51,383 nucleotides of DNA, taken from the NCBI RefSeq assembly GCF_029891735.1, contig NZ_JANQDH010000018.1, forward strand, positions 1 through 51,383, written 5' to 3'. The first letter of the stretch is position 1, and every line of letters begins with the position of its first letter. The notes below the pieces were generated by a model. It made no database searches, was not told the origin of the DNA, and worked only from the letters and a program-made list of their open reading frames with translations. This stretch comes from Chrysosporum bergii ANA360D (GTDB lineage Bacteria; Cyanobacteriota; Cyanobacteriia; Cyanobacteriales; Nostocaceae). The translations under genes were made by a program, and so were the position numbers. Shown here piece by piece: positions 26,513-36,608 of this stretch.

Positions 26513-27052
26513 CTACACACCCACGGGGGTTTTAGTTGCTGCTTCCGGTTGCATACCATCGGGTTCTAAGGCTTGGCCTTCAATGAATGAGCGCAACATC
26601 CAAGCCATCTGTTCATGTTCTTCCATCAGTTCGGTCAAAAAGTCAGCTGTTCCCTCATCATGAAACTGCTCACTACACTGATCCACATGATCCCGCAAAT
26701 TACGAATTAGCTGCTCGTGATCTTCTCCCAATACAGCTACCATCCCTGTGGCTGATGGGATCTCACCTTTATGCTCTTTGAGAGTAGCAATCTGGAGAAA
26801 TTCCCCCATCGTCCCCACAGGGAAACCGCCCAAAGCGCGAATCCGTTCCGCTAGATCATCAATATTCTCGGTCAGTTCTTCGTACTGCTCCTCCCACAGT
26901 TCGTGCAAACTACGGAACTGAGGTCCGACAACATCCCAATGGTACTTTTTAGTTTTTACTATCAAAACATAAGAATCTGCTAAATCTTGATTTAACAGAC
27001 TGATAACACCCTGACGCTGCTCTTCTGTCAAACCAATATTAATTGTACGCAT
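26513..27052 (-). CDS. dps: Dps-family ferritin-like DNA-protection protein
   Basis: 179 aa, four-helix bundle. The inter-subunit ferroxidase residues are all present with the family spacing: H38 (KKYHWDVVG), H50 (FRSLHELW), D65 and E69 (ENIDDLAERI). Dps dodecamers oxidise Fe2+ with hydrogen peroxide, store iron and protect DNA. The C-terminal tail (EPDGMQPEAATKTPVGV) is not notably basic, so strong DNA binding is uncertain. Cyanobacteria have several Dps paralogues; which one this is cannot be told by eye. Confidence 0.94.
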   Translation of the reverse strand: MRTINIGLTEEQRQGVISLLNQDLADSYVLIVKTKKYHWDVVGPQFRSLHELWEEQYEELTENIDDLAERIRALGGFPVGTMGEFLQIATLKEHKGEIPSATGMVAVLGEDHEQLIRNLRDHVDQCSEQFHDEGTADFLTELMEEHEQMAWMLRSFIEGQALEPDGMQPEAATKTPVGV

Positions 27053-27191
27053 TGTTTTCCATCCCTAAGCGAACCTATGTATAAATTCTCCAAAATTTAG
27101 GGATATTCTGCATCAACCAAAAGAAGTAAAGTTTTAGCATAATTACTTACAACCTAGGGTTAGTTTTAGAGATTTAGCTAATATTTGTAAA

Positions 27192-27221
27192 TTTAACCTT
27201 CTCTTAACCTTTTTTTTACCC
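27192..27221 (+). promoter_or_regulatory. Pho-box-like direct repeats upstream of the GDPD gene
   Basis: Three octamers spaced by exactly three bases: TTTAACCT (27192-27199), CTTAACCT (27203-27210) and the weaker TTTTACCC (27214-27221). The 11-bp period and the YTTAAYY(T/A) form match the cyanobacterial Pho box recalled from Synechocystis work. It lies about 95 bp before a glycerophosphodiesterase, a typical phosphate-starvation gene. SphR/PhoB control is therefore inferred. Confidence 0.65.
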
Positions 27222-27316
27222 AAGTGGCATAAGTTGGTAATGTGTGGACAAATTAAGACTTAAACTACTCACTACCAATGGGTGATGCTGTCTAAAATAC
27301 AACTTACAAAAACTTT

Positions 27317-28450
27317 ATGGCTTTTGCACAAGGTGATCTCGCCAATAATACAAGTAACTGCTTCAATATAAATACCCTGAATGGTCAACCACCTATTGTG
27401 ATTGGTCATCGGGGAGCTAGTGGTTCCCGTCCAGAACACACCCTAGAAGCATATCAACTAGCCATTGAACTTGGCGCTGACTTTATTGAGCCTGATTTAG
27501 TAGCCACCAAAGACGGTTATTTAGTGGCCCGTCATGAAAATGCCTTAGCAATTCTCAATGCTGATGGTTCAGTGAACAGAACAGATACCAGTACTGATGT
27601 TGCTTCTCATCCAGAGTTTAGCCATCGCCTTACCACCAAAGTTATTGATGGTCGTACTATCACAGGTTGGTTTACAGAAGACTTCACTTTAGTAGAAATT
27701 AAAACTCTCAATTGCATAGAACGTCTGCCATATCTACGGGGAACTAATTTTGATCATCATGGACTCAAAATTCCCACTTTAGAAGAAATCATTGATTTGG
27801 TGAAACAGGTAGAAGCAGTAACAGGTGGCAAAATCGGCATTTATCCTGAAACCAAGCATCCTACCTTCTTTGCCAGTCAAGGCACACTTTTAGATGCTTC
27901 CTCCATCCACATTGACTTGGGTAAAGTACTAGTTGACACCTTAGTTGCTCAAGATTTCATTGACCCTGAAAGAGTATTTATTCAGTCCTTTGAAGTGGGT
28001 AATCTCCAGGAACTCAAACAAGTAATCATGCCGTCCGCAGGTATTGACATTCCCTTGATTCAACTACTGGATAGTGATGATAGCAAACCCTATGACTTTG
28101 TAGTTAGTAATGACTCCCGCACCTATAGCCAACTTACCCAGCCCCAAGAATTAGCTAATATTGCCACCTACGCAGCAGGTATCGGCCCCCATAAGCGGCT
28201 AATTTTGCCTACCAGTGCAAATGGTCACCTGCAAACACCCACCACACTGGTAGAAGATGCCCATGCTGTCGGTTTGCTGTTACACCCTTACACCTTCCGC
28301 AATGAAAATATTTTCCTCGCACCAGACTACAACGGCGACCCAAAACTAGAATATCAACAGTTTATTCATCTGGGGGTTGATGGTTTCTTTTCAGACTTCC
28401 CAGGTACTGCTAGATTGGTTGTAGATCAAGTACTAAACTGTTTGCGATGA
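27317..28450 (+). CDS. Glycerophosphodiester phosphodiesterase
   Basis: 377 aa. GDPD motifs are visible: the catalytic [12 protein letters not shown] (H31, R32, E40), metal-binding E58 and D60 (DFIEPDLV), the second catalytic H73 (ARHEN), and GIYPETKHP. It hydrolyses glycerophosphodiesters to glycerol-3-phosphate and an alcohol. The long form (over 350 aa) is like periplasmic GlpQ, but from this ATG no signal peptide is seen, so either the start lies elsewhere or the protein is cytoplasmic. The Pho-box-like repeats upstream suggest induction under phosphate limitation. Confidence 0.93.
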   Translation: MAFAQGDLANNTSNCFNINTLNGQPPIVIGHRGASGSRPEHTLEAYQLAIELGADFIEPDLVATKDGYLVARHENALAILNADGSVNRTDTSTDVASHPEFSHRLTTKVIDGRTITGWFTEDFTLVEIKTLNCIERLPYLRGTNFDHHGLKIPTLEEIIDLVKQVEAVTGGKIGIYPETKHPTFFASQGTLLDASSIHIDLGKVLVDTLVAQDFIDPERVFIQSFEVGNLQELKQVIMPSAGIDIPLIQLLDSDDSKPYDFVVSNDSRTYSQLTQPQELANIATYAAGIGPHKRLILPTSANGHLQTPTTLVEDAHAVGLLLHPYTFRNENIFLAPDYNGDPKLEYQQFIHLGVDGFFSDFPGTARLVVDQVLNCLR

Positions 28451-28679
28451 TAAGTAATATCTATTACTGTAATTACTTAAGTAGACATCCCCCCACCACC
28501 ATCTACAAAATAGTATATATTTGCTAAAAAAATCCTGTATTGATATATACTAATGTAATTGCTATAAAGTTGAAAATCATGATAAATCTGCCATGTGAAT
28601 ATAGTTAACCAAACCATAACCTATGAGTAACAGAATACTTTTACAATGTGATTGTGCAAATTCTAGCTAAGAAAGTAAT

Positions 28680-29423
28680 ATGACAGCAGTTCTACAATCC
28701 GACAACATTTGGCAACAAGTTGCTACTAATCTGAACAATTTGTCGTCAGCAGAAATTTTGCATGTGCTGGAAGAATACCAAATGCTGCCAGCCTTAATCA
28801 AAGAAATGGTCATCGACCAAGCGATCGCGCCAATAGACTGTACACCAGAAGAAGAGAAACTTGCCTATGAACAACTAGCCCAACAATATCAACTGACCTC
28901 AGATGATGTACGTCAGCATTGGCTAAAGCAAAATAATATGAGTGAGCATAAATTTGCCTCCCTCGCCATCCGCCAATTTAAAATCGAGAAATTCAAGTCT
29001 CAGACTTGGGGCGGCGATTTAGAATCTTACTTTGCCCAGCGTAAACCCCAACTAGACCGAGTAGTTTACTCTCTGATCAGAACAAATGAAGTTGGTATTG
29101 CCCAAGAAATCTATTTCCGCATAGAAGCAGGAGAACAAAGTTTTGCTGAACTAGCACGGGAATATTCTCAAGGGCCAGAAGCACAAACAAATGGACTAGT
29201 CGGACCGATAGAATTGCAAACTATCCATCCTGGTTTAGCCAAACTATTGACTAGCAGCCAGCCACAGCAGCTGTTACCACCCACTAAATTAGAAAATTGG
29301 ATAGTCATACTGCGACTGGAGAAGTTGTTACCAGTACAGTTAGATAATTCATTGCGTCAACGCTTACTCAATGAACGTTTTAATAGTTGGCTACAAGCCC
29401 AGATTGCCGCTCAAAATTCCTAA
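28680..29423 (+). CDS. Parvulin-like peptidyl-prolyl isomerase linked to secretion
   Basis: 247 aa. A helical SurA-like N-terminal part (to about residue 110) is followed by a PpiC/rotamase region (VVYSLIRTNEVGIAQEIYFR, SFAELAREYSQGPEAQTNG, LVGPIELQTIHPGLAKLL). No signal peptide is visible, so it may act in the cytoplasm, keeping a substrate export-competent. It lies 104 bp ahead of the ABC exporter and is the usual first gene of such cyanobacterial exporter-HlyD clusters. Confidence 0.85.
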   Translation: MTAVLQSDNIWQQVATNLNNLSSAEILHVLEEYQMLPALIKEMVIDQAIAPIDCTPEEEKLAYEQLAQQYQLTSDDVRQHWLKQNNMSEHKFASLAIRQFKIEKFKSQTWGGDLESYFAQRKPQLDRVVYSLIRTNEVGIAQEIYFRIEAGEQSFAELAREYSQGPEAQTNGLVGPIELQTIHPGLAKLLTSSQPQQLLPPTKLENWIVILRLEKLLPVQLDNSLRQRLLNERFNSWLQAQIAAQNS

Positions 29424-29527
29424 ATTCATCAACTAACTCATCTCACATTTGAGAGATAATGATGACAAAATAAACTTACTTTGTTTTGTATCATAAACTA
29501 CAATCATTTACTTACATTGATCTGGAA

Positions 29528-32500
29528 ATGACTTATATTACAAGTTCCTTTCAAGCATTTATTTCCCAGCTAGAAGGGTTTGAAAAACTACCCGCAGAGG
29601 AGATAACCAATCTCTCCAAAAAAGTACAAGCTTGGCGTTACAGGATAGGACAGAAAATAATTGGCAAAGATAAACTCCCAGAACAAATCACCATTATTTA
29701 CGAGGGAAAAGTACGTTTGTTAGGATATCATCCCCAAACGGAAGCACCTACCACATTAAAATTATTACAACCAGGGGCAATTCTGGGAGAGATGAGTATA
29801 TTACGACAAATTGCCTGTGAAACTGCTACCGCCTCTACTGAAGTTGTCTGTCTGAGCTTGAGTAAAACAGAATATATACGCCTGGTTATTTCTTACCCTG
29901 ACTTTGCCAATACACGCTTAAACTACAGTCACTTAATAGAGGTGTTTGATGTTTTAGGTTCACAAATTGAAAAGCAAGCCAACGCTGTAACCAACTTCAC
30001 AGAAATCGTTGAACAAGCCTTATCCAGGGCAAAAGTATATTACCTCAACCCAGGAGTCACCCCAGCAGACCAATTAGATCAGGAACATATCTGGTTTGTG
30101 AGTGGAGGAGCCTCCATTACCAATTTCCCCCCTGGTTCTCGCTTAAAACCAACCGACAGACTAGAAGTTAAGGGTAAAGGTCAGGCGCGTTTACTTGGGT
30201 TATCCCCTGGAGACTTATCTTTATTAGATCATCAGCCACCAGTTATTGGGGAAGATAGCCAAAATAGCCAATTAGCCATCACCAACGACCTAGAGATCCC
30301 CTACTACGCTGAAGACCAAGAAATTCCCCAGTCCCAACCTACCCCACAAAAAACTAGACGAAAACGCCAAAACTACCCATTTGTGAGCGGTAAAGGGGAA
30401 GTAAATACCATCTTCGCCTGTTTTCAAATGCTCTCTAAACACCTGCACATCCCTTTTCGCAAGGAGGTGATTCGTCGCATCTTAACTGAGCAAATCAAAC
30501 GTCAAGGTAGTATATCCTTTCCAGCTTGTGCTTATGTAGCCGAGTTAATCGGACTTAAATCCCAATTAGTAGAATTACCTATTGCTGCAATTACGCGCAT
30601 TCCTACACCAGCAATAGTTCATTATGGTGATAGTTATGCTGTTCTATATGAGATAGATGCTCATACTGTTGTGGCAGGTGTGCCATCCCAAGGAATTATC
30701 AGCTGCAAACCGGCTCAATTTATAGACCAATTAACTGTTAATCCAGACGACTTACCTCCCCAGGTAACAGTTTTATTGCTGACGACTACCAAGGAAACTC
30801 CTCAAGAACGCTTTGGGATACAATGGTTTATCCCTTACCTGTCAAAGTATCGCCGAGTTCTTATAGAAGTTTTCATCGCTTCGTTTTTTGTTCAGCTAGC
30901 CCAGTTAGCTAATCCCCTAGTCATTCAGTTAATTATTGACAAAGTTATAGTTCAAAATAGCATTAATACCTTGAATGTTTTAGGTATTTTGCTATTAGTA
31001 GTAGGCATATTTGAAGCACTACTAACCACATTAAGGACTTACTTATTTGTTGATACTACCAACCGCATTGACATGGGTTTGGGTTCGCAAATTATTGATC
31101 ATTTACTACGTCTGCCACTGCGCTATTTTGAACGCCGACCCGTAGGTGAACTAGCCACTCGCATTAACGAATTAGAAAATATCCGTCAGTTTCTCACTGG
31201 TACTGCCTTAACAGTGGTGTTAGATGCCATATTTTCGATAATTTATATTATCGTCATGCTGTTTTATAGTTGGCAACTAACCTTAGTAGGTTTAAGCACA
31301 ATTCCCATCTTTATTATCCTCACCTTAATTGCTTCTCCCACTATTAGCAAACAGTTACGCACCAAGGCTGAACGCAATTCCCACACTCAATCATATTTAG
31401 TGGAAGTGATGTCAGGTATTCAAACGGTGAAAGCGCAAAATATTGAATTGCAGTCGCGTTTTTCCTGGCAAGAACGTTATGCTCGGTACGTAGCCGCGGG
31501 TTTTAAAACCGTTATCACTTCTACACTGGCTAATTCCACCAGCAGTTTTCTTAATAAACTTAGTGCATTATTGGTCTTGTGGTTAGGTTCTTATTTAGTC
31601 CTGCAAGGAGAATTAACCCTTGGTGAATTAATCGCCTTTAGAATTATCTCAGGTTACGTAACCAGCCCCATATTGCGTTTAGCTCAACTCTGGCAAAATT
31701 TCCAAGAAACTGCTTTATCCTTAGAGCGATTAAGTGATATTGTTGACACACCAGAAGAAGCGGAAGTAGACCGTCAAAATATTCCCTTACCTGCCATTTC
31801 CGGAGGCGTGCAATTTGACAATGTTTCCTTCCGGTTTGCCACCAGTGGACCATTACAACTTTCTAACGTTAATTTGGATATTCCCCCAGGAAAGTTTGTG
31901 GGGATTGTCGGACAAAGTGGTTCAGGTAAAAGTACGATGATGAAGTTACTGCTGAGACTGTACGAAGTGGAGTCTGGCAGAATCTTGATTGATGGTTACG
32001 ATATTTCCAAAATAGAACTTTACTCCCTGCGGCGACAGGTGGGTGTGGTTCCGCAAGAAACACTATTGTTTGATGGTACTGTACAGGAAAATATCGCTCT
32101 GACTAATCCCGAGGCCACAAGTGACGAAATTATTGCTGCCGCCCGCGTTGCAGCAGCCCACGAGTTTATCATGTCCTTACCCAACGGTTACAACACAAGG
32201 GTAGGAGAACGGGGTGCAGGGCTGTCCGGTGGACAGAGACAAAGAATTGCCATTGCTCGTTCTATTCTACAAAGACCAAAATTATTAGTTTTAGATGAAG
32301 CAACTAGCGCTCTAGACTATCCTACAGAGCGACAAGTTTGTCTCAATTTAGCCAAAGCCTTTGCAGGTCAAACAGTTTTCTTTATTACCCACCGCCTCAC
32401 TACTGTTAGTAATGCAGATATGATTATCGTCATGGATAACGGTAGGGTGATAGAACAAGGTAGCCATCCAGAATTAATGGCTGCTAAAGGTCATTATTTC

Positions 32501-32533
32501 TATCTCTATCAGCAACAGGAAGTGAATTTGTAA
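29528..32533 (+). CDS. Type I secretion ABC exporter with N-terminal cyclic-nucleotide-binding-like and degenerate C39 domains
   Basis: 1001 aa from the ATG at 29528; an in-frame start at 29486 is less likely. Order: a cNMP-binding-like domain (about 20-140; IIYEGKVRLLGYHP, LLQPGAILGEMSIL), a linker, a C39 peptidase-like domain (about 290-430), a six-helix ABC membrane domain (about 445-735) and an ATPase (Walker A GQSGSGKST from 795, signature LSGGQRQR from about 899, LLVLDEATSALD). The C39 part lacks the Q...CG active-site motif, and the expected His is replaced (GDSYAVLY), so it should bind but not cut its substrate. HetC of Anabaena has a similar plan; orthology is not claimed. Confidence 0.9.
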   Translation: MTYITSSFQAFISQLEGFEKLPAEEITNLSKKVQAWRYRIGQKIIGKDKLPEQITIIYEGKVRLLGYHPQTEAPTTLKLLQPGAILGEMSILRQIACETATASTEVVCLSLSKTEYIRLVISYPDFANTRLNYSHLIEVFDVLGSQIEKQANAVTNFTEIVEQALSRAKVYYLNPGVTPADQLDQEHIWFVSGGASITNFPPGSRLKPTDRLEVKGKGQARLLGLSPGDLSLLDHQPPVIGEDSQNSQLAITNDLEIPYYAEDQEIPQSQPTPQKTRRKRQNYPFVSGKGEVNTIFACFQMLSKHLHIPFRKEVIRRILTEQIKRQGSISFPACAYVAELIGLKSQLVELPIAAITRIPTPAIVHYGDSYAVLYEIDAHTVVAGVPSQGIISCKPAQFIDQLTVNPDDLPPQVTVLLLTTTKETPQERFGIQWFIPYLSKYRRVLIEVFIASFFVQLAQLANPLVIQLIIDKVIVQNSINTLNVLGILLLVVGIFEALLTTLRTYLFVDTTNRIDMGLGSQIIDHLLRLPLRYFERRPVGELATRINELENIRQFLTGTALTVVLDAIFSIIYIIVMLFYSWQLTLVGLSTIPIFIILTLIASPTISKQLRTKAERNSHTQSYLVEVMSGIQTVKAQNIELQSRFSWQERYARYVAAGFKTVITSTLANSTSSFLNKLSALLVLWLGSYLVLQGELTLGELIAFRIISGYVTSPILRLAQLWQNFQETALSLERLSDIVDTPEEAEVDRQNIPLPAISGGVQFDNVSFRFATSGPLQLSNVNLDIPPGKFVGIVGQSGSGKSTMMKLLLRLYEVESGRILIDGYDISKIELYSLRRQVGVVPQETLLFDGTVQENIALTNPEATSDEIIAAARVAAAHEFIMSLPNGYNTRVGERGAGLSGGQRQRIAIARSILQRPKLLVLDEATSALDYPTERQVCLNLAKAFAGQTVFFITHRLTTVSNADMIIVMDNGRVIEQGSHPELMAAKGHYFYLYQQQEVNL

Positions 32534-32601
32534 GTTTCTTCTTTTCTCTTATACCCGAATACACCCCCTTAATAACCTGTTCACCAACAAATCCAATCAC
32601 T

Positions 32602-34182
32602 ATGATTAACATCAATGGAAACAACAACGGTCAAGACGGGAACGGTAAGCACCAAAAGGTTGTCAATGCTGATTACCGGTTACTCTCATCTCCAGCCAAG
32701 GCTACTAATCAAGCTTTAGCCAATGCCGAGTACACCAACTTTGAGCAGTCAGTTGTATTACGCCAATCTCCCATTTGGTCACGCACAATTATGCTGACCT
32801 TAATTGGGTTAGCTTGTTTTGGAATTACTTGGGCTTATTTTGCCAAAATTGAGCAAGTAGTACCTGCTACAGGTCAACTCAAGCCTGAAGGGACAGTCAA
32901 AGAAGTTCAAGCTCCCATTAGTGGAGTAGTGAAATCAGTTCATATTAAAGATGGACAAAAAGTGCAGCCGGGAGACTTGTTGCTAACTTTTGAAACTGCG
33001 GCTACCGTCGCCGAATTAGATTCTTTAAAGAAGATTCGCAGCGCATTAGTTGAAGAAAACCAAATTTATCGTCGGTTAATGGCTAATAGTTATACAACCG
33101 CCTCGGAATTGGAATTTTTGCGGGGTAAATTGCCACTAAATGCTCAGTTTCTTTTAAAAAGTAGGACAGCGTTAGTTCAAGAAAATGATTTGTTGCGGGC
33201 TGAATTGAACAACTCTAATACATTGGCAGATTTAGGATCTGATGAAGCCAAACGTTTACAATTCGCTCAAAGAGAATTAGATTCTCGCTCTCTTGCAGCA
33301 CAGTTAGAAATTGAGCAAACCAAGAAACAACTTGCTCAAATGAAAATCAAAAACAATGATACTCAATCTAGTTTAGCTATCCAGCAAGGTATCTTAGATA
33401 AGATTACAATCCTAGCAGAAGAAGGTGGTATATCTCAGATACAGTATCTCAGTCAGCAACAAAGAGTGCAAAATCTCACAGCTGAAATAGAGCAAATAGA
33501 AGAAGAACAAAAACGCCTACAGTTTGCAATTGAGCAAGGGGAACAGGAACTTAAAAATACTGTGGCGGCTTCTAGTAAAAATGTTTTAGAAAGAATAGCT
33601 GAGAACAAAAAACGTATTGCGGAAATTGATAGCCAGTTTATGAAAGTTGTCCTCAACAATGAACAAACCCTGGCAGATATAAATAGCAGAATTTCTCAAG
33701 CTCAGTTGAATTTTAAATATCAAGAACTGCGTGCCCCTGTGGGGGGAACAATTTTTGACTTACAAGCAAAATACCCCGGTTTTGTAGCAAATGCTAGTCA
33801 AATAGTGTTGCAAATTGTTCCTGATGATAAGTTTACTGCTGAGGTTTTTATTACAAACCGAGATATTGGTTTTGTGCGGGAGGGAATGAAGACAGATGTG
33901 AGAATCGACTCTTTTCCCTTCAGCGAGTTTGGTGATATTAAGGGTCAACTAACTCGTATAGGTTCAGATGTATTACCACCAGATGAAACACATCAATTTT
34001 ATAGATTTCCTGCCACCATTAGTTTAGAGCAACAATATTTAGACTCTCATGGCAAAAAAATCCCCTTACAGTCAGGAATGTCAATTGCCGCTAATATCAA
34101 GGTACGCGAAGAACGTACTGTTATGAGTTTATTTACGGAAATGTTTACTAAACAAGTGGAAAGTTTGAAAGAGGTACGTTAA
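32602..34182 (+). CDS. HlyD-family periplasmic adaptor
   Basis: 526 aa: a cytoplasmic N-terminus of about 60 residues, one membrane helix (IMLTLIGLACFGITWAYFA), a biotinyl-lipoyl-like half-motif (VVPATGQLKPEGTVKEVQAP), a long coiled-coil hairpin (about 130-360), the second lipoyl half (ELRAPVGGTIFDL) and a beta-barrel domain. It bridges the ABC exporter encoded 68 bp upstream to an outer-membrane TolC-like channel, which is not in the window. Confidence 0.92.
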   Translation: MININGNNNGQDGNGKHQKVVNADYRLLSSPAKATNQALANAEYTNFEQSVVLRQSPIWSRTIMLTLIGLACFGITWAYFAKIEQVVPATGQLKPEGTVKEVQAPISGVVKSVHIKDGQKVQPGDLLLTFETAATVAELDSLKKIRSALVEENQIYRRLMANSYTTASELEFLRGKLPLNAQFLLKSRTALVQENDLLRAELNNSNTLADLGSDEAKRLQFAQRELDSRSLAAQLEIEQTKKQLAQMKIKNNDTQSSLAIQQGILDKITILAEEGGISQIQYLSQQQRVQNLTAEIEQIEEEQKRLQFAIEQGEQELKNTVAASSKNVLERIAENKKRIAEIDSQFMKVVLNNEQTLADINSRISQAQLNFKYQELRAPVGGTIFDLQAKYPGFVANASQIVLQIVPDDKFTAEVFITNRDIGFVREGMKTDVRIDSFPFSEFGDIKGQLTRIGSDVLPPDETHQFYRFPATISLEQQYLDSHGKKIPLQSGMSIAANIKVREERTVMSLFTEMFTKQVESLKEVR

Positions 34183-34193
34183 CAAAAGCTGGT

Positions 34194-34215
34194 TTTGAGG
34201 GCTTAAGCCCTCAAA
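34194..34215 (+). terminator. Perfect 22-bp palindrome after the HlyD gene
   Basis: TTTGAGGGC and GCCCTCAAA flank TTAA, forming a perfect 22-base dyad 11 bases after the HlyD stop. There is no T-run. It plausibly ends the secretion operon or stabilises its 3' end. Confidence 0.55.
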
Positions 34216-34305
34216 GTCCAACCAATCTAATCCTAGCCGTAGGAGCCTCACACAAAGATGGAAGATTCAAGATTTGGTATTATGGCAACTGAACCATACT
34301 AAGAT

Positions 34306-36540
34306 TTAAGGCACTTCAAAGGCAATCAAAGTGTCTTTTGGCAAATAGTCCTGGAAACATCCCTCATTCCCTAAGACTAATATCAGACGTAGGGAATAAT
34401 CAGGCGAAATTTGCAAATCAGCCCAGGGTACTGCAATTTCTAAACAATTGTTTAAAGCCACTTGGGCGCGACTACAACGGGAATACCATTGATAATTTTC
34501 TCCTGCTTCGCGAAACTGAATTGACTGGGTGAGTAAATTAATTTCTAAATGGTGGTGGTAGAGATAATTAAGTGGTGCAATATCTGGCACATCTTTGATG
34601 GGAATGGGGCTATTGTGCATTGTTCTATGGGGATAGAACCACAACAAATTCAACTCTTCAGGTAAATCTTGTCTTGGGATGACACCATTTTTGAAGTCTA
34701 GCCGCAGATAAAAATTCAAGTGATCTACCCCATACCAGAGTCTTTGAATCAGGCTGTTGTTGTGCATAGTTCCCCTGGACCCACCAATTTCTATCCTTCC
34801 TGCTCTGTCCCAGTCTTGTTCATCACCCTGACCATCAATGACGGGATGAATAAACCCCTCTGGTCTATGGTCACATCGGGCTTCGTGAATTTCTAATGGT
34901 TGCTGAAGATAAGATGGTGCTGGTTCATTTAAAGCTTTGTAAATTCCTGATAGGTGTTCCCGAAATAATTGGTCAAAAATGGCATCCTGATTGGAAGAAT
35001 GTCCTTCACCAAACCACCAGAACCAATCAGAACCCTCAGCAGCGTATAGGGCTTCCCATGCTTCTGGGTTGTTTTCTTCGGTGGCTTCGGGATGTTTGGC
35101 TAGGGTTTCTCTCGCGTGGGCTAAGTAGTCCCAGGCGCGATTTTTCACCGGGTCACCAATCCAAGTAGTAAAGCTACCATCTACCCAAGATCCACTATGT
35201 AGCTGTTCTCCGGGAATAGTTGCAGTGGGCGGGAATTGTTGGATAAATTCGGAAACAGTAACCAGTTTGAGCCGGGTTTCCTTACTCAAGCTTTCATACA
35301 AGGCTTCTAAAAACGGTTTACCGTCTTGGGGATAAAACTCCCAGCAGTTTTCTCCATCTAAAGCTATGGTGACTAACCAAGGTTGTGGGCTGTGGCTTTC
35401 TCTTTGCATCTTGGCGATGGCTTGTAGGTGTCCTACTAATTCCGCAGCTGCTTGTTTTGGTGGCATTGACCCGTAGGTAAAACCAATTAAATCTGATAAT
35501 CTATGGTCACGAAAGACAATGGCTAAATCACCGGCTGGAGTTTCTAAGCGATAAGGTCTGTATAATAATTCCGGTTCTTGGACATTACCCGCTCCATCGC
35601 GGTGGAAAAAGTGTTGCAGCGACCACCCTAAAACTGCTTCATCTGAACAAATCCACTCAAAGCCTTGTTTAATAATATATGGCAGAATTTCCGGGCTGAC
35701 TGATTGTTCTGAAGGCCATAAACCTTTTGGTTCCTGCCCAAAACGGTCTATATAAATTTCCCAGGCTTTTCGCAAATGGCGGGGAATATCTTCTACCCAC
35801 TGAAAGCGATGCTGAGGTAGTTTCATACCAGGAACTGCCACTTGTCCAGAGTTGGTATCGGCTAGTAAGGGCAAAATAGGGTGAGTGTAGGGGGTGGTGG
35901 TGACTTCTAGCTGCCCTGCTGCTTGCATTTTGCGGTGTTGGGGAATAATGCGACTGAGAATTTCCCTCTGTTTAGAATATATGCGTTGGCGATCGCTTAA
36001 AGTAAAATTGCGTCCTTGCTTTAACCAAGCTGCAATTTCCGGGTCATCCCAAAACAGGGGATCAATCCAGGCCAGATTGTGCCAAGCTAACAAATCTGTA
36101 TAATCTGGCAATTGCCAATTAGCCAAACACCAAGCTTGCCCTTTTTCCTGTCTTTGCTGATATAACTCTGCATAGCGGGGATGGGGGTCAATCAATGTAT
36201 GATGATTGGCATCAAAAAAGTGTTGGATAATAAATTCTCGCTGTTCCTGACTTATTTTTTCATTTGGTGTCAAACTAGCTGTGAGATAGGGATCAAAAGC
36301 AGTGCCTGCAATATAATCTTCTAGTTGTAATATCAGGGATGGTACTAAATTTACTGTTTGGTGTAATTTTGGATATTTTTCCAGAATCAATATTAAATCT
36401 AAATAATCTTTGGTTCCATGCAGTCGTACCCAAGGAAGGCGGTAATGCTGACTAGTAGAAACCGAAACGCCGCTGTCAGGGGATTTGTACAGCGGCTGGT
36501 GTTGATGCCAGACAAAAGCGATGTGTAACGGATGAGACAT
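34306..36540 (-). CDS. Glycoside hydrolase family 57 protein
   Basis: 744 aa from the ATG at 36540. A longer reading adds a Pro-rich stretch overlapping nfu and is not credible. GH57 motifs: HIAFVWHQHQPLY at the N-terminus, GLWPSEQSVSPEIL with the presumed nucleophile Glu, CSDEAVLGW with the presumed acid Asp, and ALDGENCWEFYP. A C-terminal ~170 residues is beta-rich (LNFYLRLDFKNG, CLEIAVPWADLQISPDYSLR) and may bind carbohydrate. GH57 enzymes act on alpha-glucans (amylase, amylopullulanase, branching or transferase activities); which one applies here is open. Cytoplasmic glycogen turnover is the natural setting. Confidence 0.9.
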   Translation of the reverse strand: MSHPLHIAFVWHQHQPLYKSPDSGVSVSTSQHYRLPWVRLHGTKDYLDLILILEKYPKLHQTVNLVPSLILQLEDYIAGTAFDPYLTASLTPNEKISQEQREFIIQHFFDANHHTLIDPHPRYAELYQQRQEKGQAWCLANWQLPDYTDLLAWHNLAWIDPLFWDDPEIAAWLKQGRNFTLSDRQRIYSKQREILSRIIPQHRKMQAAGQLEVTTTPYTHPILPLLADTNSGQVAVPGMKLPQHRFQWVEDIPRHLRKAWEIYIDRFGQEPKGLWPSEQSVSPEILPYIIKQGFEWICSDEAVLGWSLQHFFHRDGAGNVQEPELLYRPYRLETPAGDLAIVFRDHRLSDLIGFTYGSMPPKQAAAELVGHLQAIAKMQRESHSPQPWLVTIALDGENCWEFYPQDGKPFLEALYESLSKETRLKLVTVSEFIQQFPPTATIPGEQLHSGSWVDGSFTTWIGDPVKNRAWDYLAHARETLAKHPEATEENNPEAWEALYAAEGSDWFWWFGEGHSSNQDAIFDQLFREHLSGIYKALNEPAPSYLQQPLEIHEARCDHRPEGFIHPVIDGQGDEQDWDRAGRIEIGGSRGTMHNNSLIQRLWYGVDHLNFYLRLDFKNGVIPRQDLPEELNLLWFYPHRTMHNSPIPIKDVPDIAPLNYLYHHHLEINLLTQSIQFREAGENYQWYSRCSRAQVALNNCLEIAVPWADLQISPDYSLRLILVLGNEGCFQDYLPKDTLIAFEVP

Positions 36541-36608
36541 AGTGAATGATGAGGATAGAAAATGGGCTATTGGCCATGGGGGATGGGGTGGCCTCATCCC
36601 CCCAGGCA

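Noticed and set aside
28680-34182. hetC-hetP heterocyst locus
   Set aside because: The exporter shares the domain plan of HetC, but the neighbours are a parvulin-like protein and HlyD. No hetP-like gene follows.
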